This document shows positions 26,497-34,096 of a stretch of 64,000 nucleotides of DNA, in pieces. The DNA is from Planctomycetota bacterium. Lineage in GTDB: Bacteria; Planctomycetota; Phycisphaerae; Sedimentisphaerales; Anaerohalosphaeraceae. The DNA lies in the NCBI GenBank assembly GCA_029552545.1, contig JAKPDO010000006.1:1-64000 (forward strand), read 5' to 3'. Both the position numbers and the translations under genes were made by a program. A model generated the notes under the pieces. It was not told the DNA's origin. It ran no database searches and worked only from the letters and a program-made list of their open reading frames with translations. How positions within the stretch are numbered: the first letter of the stretch is position 1; every line of letters begins with the position of its first letter.

Positions 26497-27156
26497 ATGC
26501 GTGCACTGTTTCGATGGTTCTGGAAACTGTTTCATCGTCTGGCGGTTCTGCTGGGCGGCATCGGGATGACCCTGCTGTTTTTCCTGATTCTGCCGCTGAT
26601 GCAGACCTTGGCCAAGCCGCCTGCGGCGGACTTGATTCTGCGCCCTGTCGATACAGCCAAACTGGATGCTCCGCCACCGCCGCCGGAGGAAAAGCCGCCG
26701 CAGGAGCCGGATCCTGAAGACAAACCGCCGGAGCTGACCGAAGAGGCGCCGCCGCTGACGCTCGAGCAGCTGACGCTGGCGCTGAATCCGTCGCTCAGCG
26801 GGAGCTGGATGGAAGGAGATTTTGCCGTCTCCCTGCAGAATGTCGCGGCGGAAACCAAAAACGCCGAGGCCCCTTTTTCCATTGCAGACCTCGACCAGAA
26901 GCCGCGTGTGATTTATCAGTCCAGTCCGCTGATGACCAAAGAGCTCCGAAAGAAAACGCCCGGAACGGTGTATATTATTTTTGTCGTCGATGAACAGGGA
27001 CGGGTCGAAAATCCAACCGTACAGTCCAGCACCGACCCGATTTTTGAAAAGCCCGCCCTGAATGCCGTCAAACAGTGGAAATTTGAACCCGGCCGGCGAA
27101 ACGGTCAGCCGGTTAAGTTTCGTATGCGGGTACCGATTACGTTTCCGAAAGGATAA
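26497..27156 (+). CDS. tonB: TonB-family energy transducer
   Basis: The 219-residue protein has one N-terminal membrane helix (VLLGGIGMTLLFFLILPLM), then a proline- and glutamate-rich periplasmic spacer (about residues 45-90, many PPP/KPP runs), and the C-terminal TonB domain with GTVYIIFVVDEQGRVENPTV, ALNAVKQWKFEPGRRNGQPV and FRMRVPITF. The YP-equivalent pairing strand and the W-x-F-x-P motif are intact. It would transmit energy from ExbBD to outer-membrane receptors. It follows exbD by 20 bases. Confidence 0.93.
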   Translation: MRALFRWFWKLFHRLAVLLGGIGMTLLFFLILPLMQTLAKPPAADLILRPVDTAKLDAPPPPPEEKPPQEPDPEDKPPELTEEAPPLTLEQLTLALNPSLSGSWMEGDFAVSLQNVAAETKNAEAPFSIADLDQKPRVIYQSSPLMTKELRKKTPGTVYIIFVVDEQGRVENPTVQSSTDPIFEKPALNAVKQWKFEPGRRNGQPVKFRMRVPITFPKG

Positions 27157-27162
27157 AAAGAC

Positions 27163-28566
27163 ATGGTTTGTGCGATTCGTTGTTCTGCGATTCTGGCTCT
27201 GATGGTGAGTGTATCTCCGTTTTGCGGGGTTCTGTGCCGGGCGGAGGAACCGGCTCAGCCGCTGCCGGAGTCTTTTTTGTCCTTCTGGAATCAGCCGGCT
27301 TTCCAGCAGCGTTTGGCGGAAAGCTACCTGGCGGAAACGGATATTGAACCCCGTCTGACTGTCGAAGAACGCGAACGGCTTCTGAAAATCCTGAATCTGA
27401 TTTCGTCGGATAAGATGAATGATGCGGCTACCGCTCTTCAAAAAGAGCTGGCCCAAAATGCCGCCGCCAGCGCCGTTTTTGATTTTACGCTGGCCAACAT
27501 TTATTTTCAACAGGAGAAACTGAATGAGGCGGCCGCCGCCTACCGGCAGGCCGTTCAGAAGTTTCCGAAATTCCGGCGGGCCTGGCGCAATTTGGGTCTG
27601 ATCTGCATCCGGAACAGCGATTTTGCCGGTGCCGCCGCCGCGCTCACCAAAGTGATTGAGCTGGGCGGCTCCGATGCCGTCACGTACGGTCTGCTCGGGT
27701 TCGCCTATGCCTCGCTGGATGACCATCTGGCGGCCGAGTCGTCCTATCGAATGGCCGTCCTGCTGGACCCGGCTACGATGGACTGGAAAATGGGGCTGGC
27801 ACGAAGTCTGTTCCGACAGGAGCGGTATCCGGAAGCCGCCGCCCTCTGTGAATCGCTGCTTCGGCAGATGCCGGATCGGGCGGATTTGTGGCTCCTTATG
27901 GCCAATGCCTCTCTCGGAATGAACAAACCGCTCAAAGCCGCCGAGATTTTTGAGTGGCTGGACACCCTGGGCCGTTCGACCGCCGAAAGTCTGCTGCTGC
28001 TTGGCGATATTTACATCAATGAGGAACTCTATGAATCCGCTGTCAGGGCCTACACACGGGCCCTCGAGCAGAAACTGTCTGTGCCTGCCGAACGGCTCCT
28101 TCGGGCATCCAGAGCCCTGATGGCGCGCGGAGCTCTGGCGGAAAGCCGGCAGCTGCTGGAGCGGATGCAGCAGGCCTTTGAAGGACAGTTCACGGATTCT
28201 CTGAAGGTGGAAATGCTCAAGCTCCAGGCCCGGATTGCTGTGGCTGAAGGCGCCGGCAGTGAAGAGCAGATTCGCCTGCTGGAGGAAATTATTGCGATTG
28301 ACCCGCTGGACGGCGAGGCCCTCATCCTGCTCGGACAGCACTGGGGGAAAATGCAGAATCCGGAAAAGGCGGTCTTTTACTTCGAGCGGGCGGCGGCTAT
28401 CGAGAAATACGAAGCCCAGGCCCGAATCCGCCATGCCCAGCTGCTGGTGCAGCAGGGCAAGTATGAAGAGGCCATTCCGCTGCTTCGGCGGGCTCAGCAG
28501 ATTGACCCGCGGGACAACGTCCGCGAATACCTCGAGCAGGTGGAACGGGCCGCCAAAACCCGCTGA
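27163..28566 (+). CDS. Secreted TPR-repeat protein of the TonB locus
   Basis: The 467-residue protein has a signal segment (ILALMVSVSPFCGVLCRAEE) and then about ten TPR units. Clear ones include ANIYFQQEKLNEAAAAYRQA, AWRNLGLICIRNSDFAGAAA, LGDIYINEELYESAVRAYTR and AQLLVQQGKYEEAIPLLRRA. TPR proteins stand next to TonB2/TtpC-type gene sets in other bacteria and probably scaffold the periplasmic part. It follows tonB by 6 bases. No enzymatic motif is seen. Confidence 0.85.
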   Translation: MVCAIRCSAILALMVSVSPFCGVLCRAEEPAQPLPESFLSFWNQPAFQQRLAESYLAETDIEPRLTVEERERLLKILNLISSDKMNDAATALQKELAQNAAASAVFDFTLANIYFQQEKLNEAAAAYRQAVQKFPKFRRAWRNLGLICIRNSDFAGAAAALTKVIELGGSDAVTYGLLGFAYASLDDHLAAESSYRMAVLLDPATMDWKMGLARSLFRQERYPEAAALCESLLRQMPDRADLWLLMANASLGMNKPLKAAEIFEWLDTLGRSTAESLLLLGDIYINEELYESAVRAYTRALEQKLSVPAERLLRASRALMARGALAESRQLLERMQQAFEGQFTDSLKVEMLKLQARIAVAEGAGSEEQIRLLEEIIAIDPLDGEALILLGQHWGKMQNPEKAVFYFERAAAIEKYEAQARIRHAQLLVQQGKYEEAIPLLRRAQQIDPRDNVREYLEQVERAAKTR

Positions 28567-28577
28567 TTGCTGTTCCA

Positions 28578-29618
28578 ATGAATTGTATCCGGTTTTGCGG
28601 AATTCTGCTTGCCGCCGAATGGCTCTTGGGAGCCGGCCTGTGCGCTTTGGCCCAGAACGCTGCGGACAACTCGGAGACGGCCGTACTCATTCAGCAGGCA
28701 CAATCGGGAGATGCCGGAGCCCAGTATCTGCTCGGCTTCCTGTATGCCGAAGGCCGTCAGCTTCCTCAGGATTGGTCCCAGGCTGCTTATTGGTATCGGG
28801 CGGCAGCCCTTGCCGGGGATGCGGATGCTCAAATTGCTCTGGCGGCTCTGTATGAAGAAGGCAGGGGAGTCCCGCACAATCCTGAAAAAGCCCTGTTCTG
28901 GTATCGGCAGGCGGCTCTGTCGGCCAACGGCTGGGCGCAGCTGTTCCTCAGTCTTCGACTGGCGGAAACCCAGCCCGTTTCCTCTTATCTGTGGGCCCTG
29001 CTGGCGGAGCTGAACGGGGTCGATGTCTCCGAGCAGAAAAAGAATCTGTTGGCTAAGAAAGAACAGGATCTCTTTGTCGATGCACAAGTCCGTCTGGGTG
29101 AAGCTGTTCGCCGACATCCGTATCTGACGGAACGCATCCCGGGGCAGGTCCGATATGTTTCAGAAGAAGAGGGGTTTTCCGTCTTGTTTCCTTCGCCTCC
29201 CGTTCAGCACCGGCTTGAGCATGACCCGAACAGTTCTACCGTTTACTGTCAGGCCGCTGCGGCGGACGGCCGTACTGTTTATCATCTGACTGTCCGGCGG
29301 TTTTTGTCTGATTCGGCCGACAGTCCCTCTTTCCAGCAAATCTTTATTCAGGATTATCTGGCTGCTCGGGCCCGTCTTTCCTCGGACGGCCGTCTTCTTC
29401 GCCAGACGACGCTGTATTTCGGACATCCAGCCGTACTGTTCAAACACACCGCGCCGGCCGCCGAAGGCCGAAGCATTCACCAGGGCCTTCTCGTTTTTGC
29501 CGGAAGGACCTTTTTCGTCCTGACCTGCATCTTTCCGGAAACGGCCCCGCCTCCGGATTTCCAGTCGTTTGTCAACTCTCTTGATTTTCCGCAAATCGGC
29601 TGCGGCCCGCTGCTGTGA
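28578..29618 (+). CDS. Secreted Sel1-repeat protein with unassigned C-terminal domain
   Basis: The 346-residue protein has a signal peptide (ILLAAEWLLGAGLCALAQ). Sel1-like repeats lie at about residues 40-130 (AQYLLGFLYAEGRQLPQDWS, AQIALAALYEEGRGVPHNPE). From about residue 190 a domain begins with VSEEEGFSVLFPSPPVQHRL and ends NSLDFPQIGCG; this resembles small beta-rich periplasmic domains of unknown function. It follows the TPR gene by 11 bases and is probably the next member of the TonB operon. Sel1 repeats mediate protein contacts; partners are unknown. Confidence 0.78.
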   Translation: MNCIRFCGILLAAEWLLGAGLCALAQNAADNSETAVLIQQAQSGDAGAQYLLGFLYAEGRQLPQDWSQAAYWYRAAALAGDADAQIALAALYEEGRGVPHNPEKALFWYRQAALSANGWAQLFLSLRLAETQPVSSYLWALLAELNGVDVSEQKKNLLAKKEQDLFVDAQVRLGEAVRRHPYLTERIPGQVRYVSEEEGFSVLFPSPPVQHRLEHDPNSSTVYCQAAAADGRTVYHLTVRRFLSDSADSPSFQQIFIQDYLAARARLSSDGRLLRQTTLYFGHPAVLFKHTAPAAEGRSIHQGLLVFAGRTFFVLTCIFPETAPPPDFQSFVNSLDFPQIGCGPLL

Positions 29619-29748
29619 GCCAGGCCCGCACCTGTTGCATCTGCCCATCCGGTCTCTGAGACGGCTCTTTATGAAAATTTAACTTAACCGCCCCGGCCCG
29701 CTCGCCGATGGCTTGCTCCGGAAGCAATCTTTTTCAGGAGCACAAAAT

Positions 29749-31188
29749 ATGGCGGACATCTTTGAATTCAGTTGCAGGGCGGAAAACGGCACAAATCGGT
29801 TCGGCGGGATGCTGATAGGGGCGTTTTTATCGGTCTTTGCTGTCGGCTGCAACGGTTCGTTCGAAAAGGGATGGAGTGCGTATCAGCGAAAGGAGTATGA
29901 TGCGGCAGCGGAGATTTGGAGTCAATCCGCTGAATCCGGAGACCCGCGGGCTCAATTTTATCTGGGCCTGATGTACGAAGAGGGACTCGGTGTCGAACAG
30001 GATACCCAAAAGGCCGCTTACTGGTATGGGTTGTCCGCCGAACAGGGGTTTTCTCCTGCACAAAACAATCTCGGCCTCTGCTACTGGAATGGACAGGGAG
30101 TCGAGCGGAACCCCGACCGCGCTGCGGAATTGTTTGCGACCGCCGCCCAAAAGGGTTACCCCTGGGCCCTGCAGAATTATGGTCTGCTGTCGTTGCGGGG
30201 CGAGGGAACGGTTCAGGACCCCGTCCGGGCCTTCGGGCTGGTTCGCAGAGCGGCTCTGGATGGAAATCCGCAGGCCCAGTACACACTGGGGATGATGTAT
30301 CGGGAAGGCCTGGGCACCAAACAGGATGTTCGAAAGGCCGCCAAATGGATGAAGCAGGCCGCCAATCAGGGCTATGCGCCGGCCCAGAATATGCTCGGGC
30401 TTCTGTATGAGGATGGACAGGGAGTCATTCAGTCCTATCCGCGGGCGGTCTATTGGTATGAACAGGCCCACAAACGCAATCTGCCCGCTGCTGCCAACAA
30501 TCTGGCCCGTATGTATCTGAAAGGCCGCGGTGTCAAACCGGATTCGCAGAAAGTCCTTGACCTGCTTCGCCCGCTGGCCGAAGCCGGAATTCCTCAGGCC
30601 CAGGCCGGATTGGGCATCCTGTATCTGGAACAGGAATCCCCGGATTATGCCCAGGCGCTTTCCTGGCTTCAGCCCGCCGCCGAGCAGGGGGTTTCCGCCG
30701 CCTGTCATGCACTGGGGCTGATGTATGCCAACGGCCAGGGGGTCCCGCAGGATTATCCGCAGGCCGAAAAGTGGTATCGAACTGCCGCCGAAAAAGGATT
30801 TGCACCTTCTCAGAACAATCTGGCCCTGATGTATTATCAGGGTTTGGGGGTTGAGCGGGATTATCGTCAGGCGGCCGAATGGTTTCGGAAAGCCGCTCAG
30901 CAGAATGCCGCCCCCGCCCAATATGCCCTCGGCTGGCTGTATTACAGGGGCTGGGGAGTTGAGCAGGATTTCAACGAGGCCGCCGAATGGTTCCGGCGTG
31001 CGGCCGAAAACGGATTCCCCCGGGCACAGGCCGCCTTGGGCAAAATGTACCTGAAAGGGCAGGCCGTACCGAACAATTCATCCGAAGCCCAAAAGTGGCT
31101 CCAGGAGGCCGAGCGGTCGGCGTCCGCACAAAAGGAGCCCGACACCCGCGCGGGTGCCTGGGCCTATGCGAAGACCGAATCGAGGTGA
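29749..31188 (+). CDS. Sel1-repeat protein, possible lipoprotein
   Basis: ATG 29749 is chosen because CAGGAG lies 8 bases upstream; the in-frame TTG at 29713 lacks a site. The result is about 479 residues. A hydrophobic segment ends in FLSVFAVGCNGS, which fits a lipobox if translation began at the ATG at 29809 instead. The body is at least ten Sel1 repeats of about 36 residues with the ARxxLGxMYxxGxGVxxD pattern (for example AQFYLGLMYEEGLGVEQDTQ, AQNMLGLLYEDGQGVIQSYP). It is separated from the previous Sel1 gene by 130 bases and ends 13 bases before the convergent nikM. Function is inferred as a periplasmic scaffold. Confidence 0.82.
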   Translation: MADIFEFSCRAENGTNRFGGMLIGAFLSVFAVGCNGSFEKGWSAYQRKEYDAAAEIWSQSAESGDPRAQFYLGLMYEEGLGVEQDTQKAAYWYGLSAEQGFSPAQNNLGLCYWNGQGVERNPDRAAELFATAAQKGYPWALQNYGLLSLRGEGTVQDPVRAFGLVRRAALDGNPQAQYTLGMMYREGLGTKQDVRKAAKWMKQAANQGYAPAQNMLGLLYEDGQGVIQSYPRAVYWYEQAHKRNLPAAANNLARMYLKGRGVKPDSQKVLDLLRPLAEAGIPQAQAGLGILYLEQESPDYAQALSWLQPAAEQGVSAACHALGLMYANGQGVPQDYPQAEKWYRTAAEKGFAPSQNNLALMYYQGLGVERDYRQAAEWFRKAAQQNAAPAQYALGWLYYRGWGVEQDFNEAAEWFRRAAENGFPRAQAALGKMYLKGQAVPNNSSEAQKWLQEAERSASAQKEPDTRAGAWAYAKTESR

Positions 31189-31201
31189 TGCGGCGCTGGA
31201 T

Positions 31202-32236
31202 TTACGAGGTCCGGATGTCCGGCTTGCGATGAGCCGCTTTGATTGCTGCGGCAATCCCCGCGGTCAGCACCAGCGTCAGAAGACCGCCTACAATGCCGGA
31301 TACGCTTGTGCCGACATCGACGGCAGGCCAGCGAGCGTCCTCGGATTCTTCCGGATGAGCGGTCTTAAAACTGTAATCCGGCAAAATCGCTGTTTTTTCC
31401 TGAATTTGAGCCAGCGAAGAATGAATGCCTTTTTCCGGTGATTCCAGTTCTTCTTTGCCCGATACCCGTGCCGTTGACCATTCCAGTCCGTCCGGATAGG
31501 TGGAGGCAAACCAGCTGGCCGCTCCGCCCAGCACAACGGCCGCCGTCAAAAACACCAAAGCCGTTCTGCGAATGGAAGGAGCCGGCAGGGCGGTTTTCGG
31601 CGAAAGGATAATTTGCGGTTTGTTTTGCAGGACAAACAGGACAACCGCCGACGTCGCAAGCCCTTCCACGATGCCGATTGCCAGATGAATCGGCTGCATC
31701 GCCAGCACAAACAGCCCAAAGGGCAGCTCGCTGATGCCGGACAAAACTGTTTCTATCACGACGGAAAAAGCCCCCAGCTGAAGACCGACAACCGCCGCAA
31801 GCATCGAACCCCAAAGGATACGTTTTCGAGTCGGGTTCTTTCCGGCAATCGGCTGGTAAATCAGCGGATAGGCAACAAAACAGGTCCAGAAACCCAGATT
31901 AAAGATGTTGCACCCGAGGGCCAGCAGTCCGCCGTCTGCAAAAAACAATGCCTGAATGACCAGAATTGAGGCCATCGTCACGAACCCCGCCCAGGGACCC
32001 AGCAGAACAGCCAGCAGCAGTCCGCCGCCCAGGTGCCCGCTGGACCCGGTGCCCGGAATCGTAAAGTTGAGCATCTGGGCCGCAAACACAAACGCCCCGG
32101 CCACCCCCATCAGCGGGATTTTGCTTTCCTGAAACTCCTGCCGGATTTTTCTGCAGGAATAGCCCAGCAGTCCGGCGCTGACGGCCCACATCGTCCCGCC
32201 GACTGCCGGCGACAGCAGCGCATCCGCCATATGCAT
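31202..32236 (-). CDS. nikMN: NikM/CbiM-type ECF permease fused to a PDGLE (CbiN/NikN-like) domain
   Basis: The 344-residue protein begins MHMADALLSPAVGGTMW, keeping the Met-His N-terminus that coordinates the metal in NikM/CbiM. About seven membrane helices follow, with IPGTGSSGHLGGGLL and CNIFNLGFWTCFVAYPLIY. The C-terminal part has the PDGLE motif (STYPDGLEWS) and a last helix, the NikN/CbiN-like component. It would bind and import Ni2+ (or Co2+). Nickel is favoured because nikR lies 1.4 kb away. The ATPase (NikO) and T-component (NikQ) expected for an ECF importer are absent from the window. It lies 17 bases after the porin gene, in one operon. Confidence 0.9.
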   Translation of the reverse strand: MHMADALLSPAVGGTMWAVSAGLLGYSCRKIRQEFQESKIPLMGVAGAFVFAAQMLNFTIPGTGSSGHLGGGLLLAVLLGPWAGFVTMASILVIQALFFADGGLLALGCNIFNLGFWTCFVAYPLIYQPIAGKNPTRKRILWGSMLAAVVGLQLGAFSVVIETVLSGISELPFGLFVLAMQPIHLAIGIVEGLATSAVVLFVLQNKPQIILSPKTALPAPSIRRTALVFLTAAVVLGGAASWFASTYPDGLEWSTARVSGKEELESPEKGIHSSLAQIQEKTAILPDYSFKTAHPEESEDARWPAVDVGTSVSGIVGGLLTLVLTAGIAAAIKAAHRKPDIRTS

Positions 32237-32253
32237 GCAAAGCCCTCCGTTTC

Positions 32254-33513
32254 TTAGAACGTAATCACAGTCCGCACACCCGCTACGACGGCATCCTTTG
32301 ATTCACCCATCCCGCCCGGATTGGTTACATACTGAATCGACGGCGTGATGGTCATCCAACCGGCTGCTTTCCAGGCGTAGTACGCTTCCAGCACACTTTC
32401 AAAATCTTCCGTAAATGGGCTTCCGCTGCGGTCGCTTAAAACCCCGTGTGCATAGCCGATGCCCAGCACATCCGCATCGCGTCCCTCCAAAAGCCCTTCA
32501 TACTGGATGCCGCCGCTGTAAAAATGGCTGACGGCGTTCGACCGCCCATTCGCATAGCCGTAGCGGAAAAAGGTTCCGAGTCCCTGGCTGTCGTCCGGGC
32601 TGCTGTTTTCTTTGCAAAGCATCTGGTCAAAGCTCAGATAAAAGCCCGTATCGTCCCGATAGAATCGGGTTTCATCCAGAGCGGCCTTCGGCTGCGGGTC
32701 GTACCATACACCGACGCGATACGCTCCCGGCAGGGCCCCATTGGCCGAATTCAAGGCAGGTGTCAGTCCCGTCTCGGCCATATACACAAAGTAGTCTTCC
32801 TGATGAAAGGCAGTATTCAGGCCCGTTTCCCGCTTGTCCGCCTGGGCGTCCGCCGCTCCGAAGGAGATATACCACAGGTCAGAAGGCGCCCACAGCACGA
32901 TTGCTCCAATCCCGTAATCCGGAAACGGAATCGTCGGGTTGTTCACGAGGGCCGAGTTGAGGAACTGCGTGTTTTCGTCATTGGCATAGCGGCTGCAGTC
33001 AAACGAGACCGGACAGCCCCGGCATTCAAACCCGCCGGTCATGTCAATTTTCCCAAACCGTACCTGAAGCGTATCGTCCCAGAGATTCTGCTGATACCAC
33101 AGTTCAATCAGGTTCAGGGCCTCGCGCGGGGTAAAATCTCCGTTGACACCGAAGAGCGACTGAACGGAGGTTTCGTCAAGACCCCGCCGGGGCCAGGTGC
33201 CTTCGGCGTGCAGATACAGCGTACCGCCTGTCAGACCGGCCAGCCGCTCCATATCCGTGTCCAGTTCGAGGTCATAACTGCCCGACCAGCGTCCCTGATG
33301 CCGATGCGTGCTGATTCCCCCGCGGGCATTCTGCTGGTAAATGCTTGTCAGACTCAGCCCGAGCTGAATTCCCGACGGCTCCCAGAGTTCATTCAGGCCC
33401 GCAAATCCGTCCGTCAGCGACTCTCGCTGCCAGAGACTTTCAGTTCCTTCTGCAAAAGTTAACGAAGCAATCAGCAGGATAAATCCTATGAATCCCACAA
33501 ACAGGTTCCGCAT
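32254..33513 (-). CDS. OprB-like outer-membrane porin, probable nickel-regulated
   Basis: The start at ATG 33513 follows a strong AAGGAGGG site and gives 419 residues; the frame extends upstream but without a signal peptide. The signal sequence is NLFVGFIGFILLIASLTFAE. The body resembles carbohydrate-selective porin OprB: LQVRFGKIDMTGGFECRGC, IGAIVLWAPSDLWYISFGAA, LPGAYRVGVWYDPQP and the terminal strand DAVVAGVRTVITF, ending in phenylalanine. It is the first gene of a two-gene unit with nikMN, divergent from nikR, so it may admit nickel chelates across the outer membrane. The substrate is inferred from this context. Confidence 0.82.
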   Translation of the reverse strand: MRNLFVGFIGFILLIASLTFAEGTESLWQRESLTDGFAGLNELWEPSGIQLGLSLTSIYQQNARGGISTHRHQGRWSGSYDLELDTDMERLAGLTGGTLYLHAEGTWPRRGLDETSVQSLFGVNGDFTPREALNLIELWYQQNLWDDTLQVRFGKIDMTGGFECRGCPVSFDCSRYANDENTQFLNSALVNNPTIPFPDYGIGAIVLWAPSDLWYISFGAADAQADKRETGLNTAFHQEDYFVYMAETGLTPALNSANGALPGAYRVGVWYDPQPKAALDETRFYRDDTGFYLSFDQMLCKENSSPDDSQGLGTFFRYGYANGRSNAVSHFYSGGIQYEGLLEGRDADVLGIGYAHGVLSDRSGSPFTEDFESVLEAYYAWKAAGWMTITPSIQYVTNPGGMGESKDAVVAGVRTVITF

Positions 33514-33574
33514 GAACCCTCCTTTCTCGATAAGCAAAGAAAGTTTAGATAAATCGTAAGAGACACGGCGCATA

Positions 33575-33603
33575 AAAATATATAATTCGTGCTACTGCGT
33601 CAA
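33575..33603 (-). promoter_or_regulatory. Candidate promoter of the porin-nikMN unit, overlapping the nikR promoter region
   Basis: On the minus strand TTGACG (33598-33603) is followed after 17 bases by TATTTT (33575-33580). On the + strand TATAAT (33581-33586) may be the -10 of nikR, with no good -35. An imperfect inverted repeat (CACG at 33564-33567, CGTG at 33588-33591) covers both and could be a NikR operator. No enterobacterial GTATGA/TCATAC site is seen. Confidence 0.4.
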
Positions 33604-33670
33604 ATAAAAATTTCTTTTTTTTTGGATGGAATACAATTCGGTTGAAAACGCCTTTGGAGAGAGTTGGAAT

Positions 33671-34084
33671 ATGGGGAAAATTGAACGCGTGGGAATCTCG
33701 CTGGAGCAGGAATTGCTTGCCAAGTTTGACGCCCTGATTGAAAAGCAGGGGTATCCGAACCGCTCCGAGGCCGTGCGCGACCTGATTCGGGCGCGGCTGG
33801 AGCAGGAGTATCTGGCCGACCCCTCGTCAGATGCCGTGGCAGCGATTCTCTTAATTTATGACCATCATCTGACCGGTCTGACCACCAAACTTACCCATCT
33901 TCAGCACAGCCACCTTCTCCATATTATCACCACGACCCACGTGCACCTGGACCATCACAATTGCCTGGAGGTTATAATTCTCAAAGGGAAAGTAAGGGAA
34001 ATTCAGTCGCTGGCGGATCGAATGACCAGTCTGAAGGGGGTCAAGTTGAGCCGTGTGAACATTATGTCCGCAACGGGAGCCTAA
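33671..34084 (+). CDS. nikR: Nickel-responsive transcriptional regulator NikR
   Basis: The protein is 137 residues from ATG 33671, which gives the family start MGKIERVGISLEQELLAKFD; the ORF could extend to 33626, but those residues are not family-like. It has an N-terminal ribbon-helix-helix domain (NRSEAVRDLIRARL) and a C-terminal ACT-like nickel-binding domain. The square-planar Ni ligands of E. coli NikR (H76, H87, H89, C95) are matched by H79, H90, H92 and C98 in THVHLDHHNCLE. It represses nickel uptake when nickel is plentiful, so the divergent porin-nikMN unit is the obvious target. It converges on argS. Confidence 0.96.
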   Translation: MGKIERVGISLEQELLAKFDALIEKQGYPNRSEAVRDLIRARLEQEYLADPSSDAVAAILLIYDHHLTGLTTKLTHLQHSHLLHIITTTHVHLDHHNCLEVIILKGKVREIQSLADRMTSLKGVKLSRVNIMSATGA

Positions 34085-34096
34085 GGAAGCCGGCGG

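Noticed and set aside
26377-28578. 733-codon minus-strand frame opposite tonB and the TPR gene
   Set aside because: It is antisense to two genes with clear motifs and has no ribosome-binding site or family similarity.
29713-29748. Earlier TTG start for the second Sel1 gene
   Set aside because: No ribosome-binding site precedes it, while CAGGAG is correctly placed for ATG 29749.
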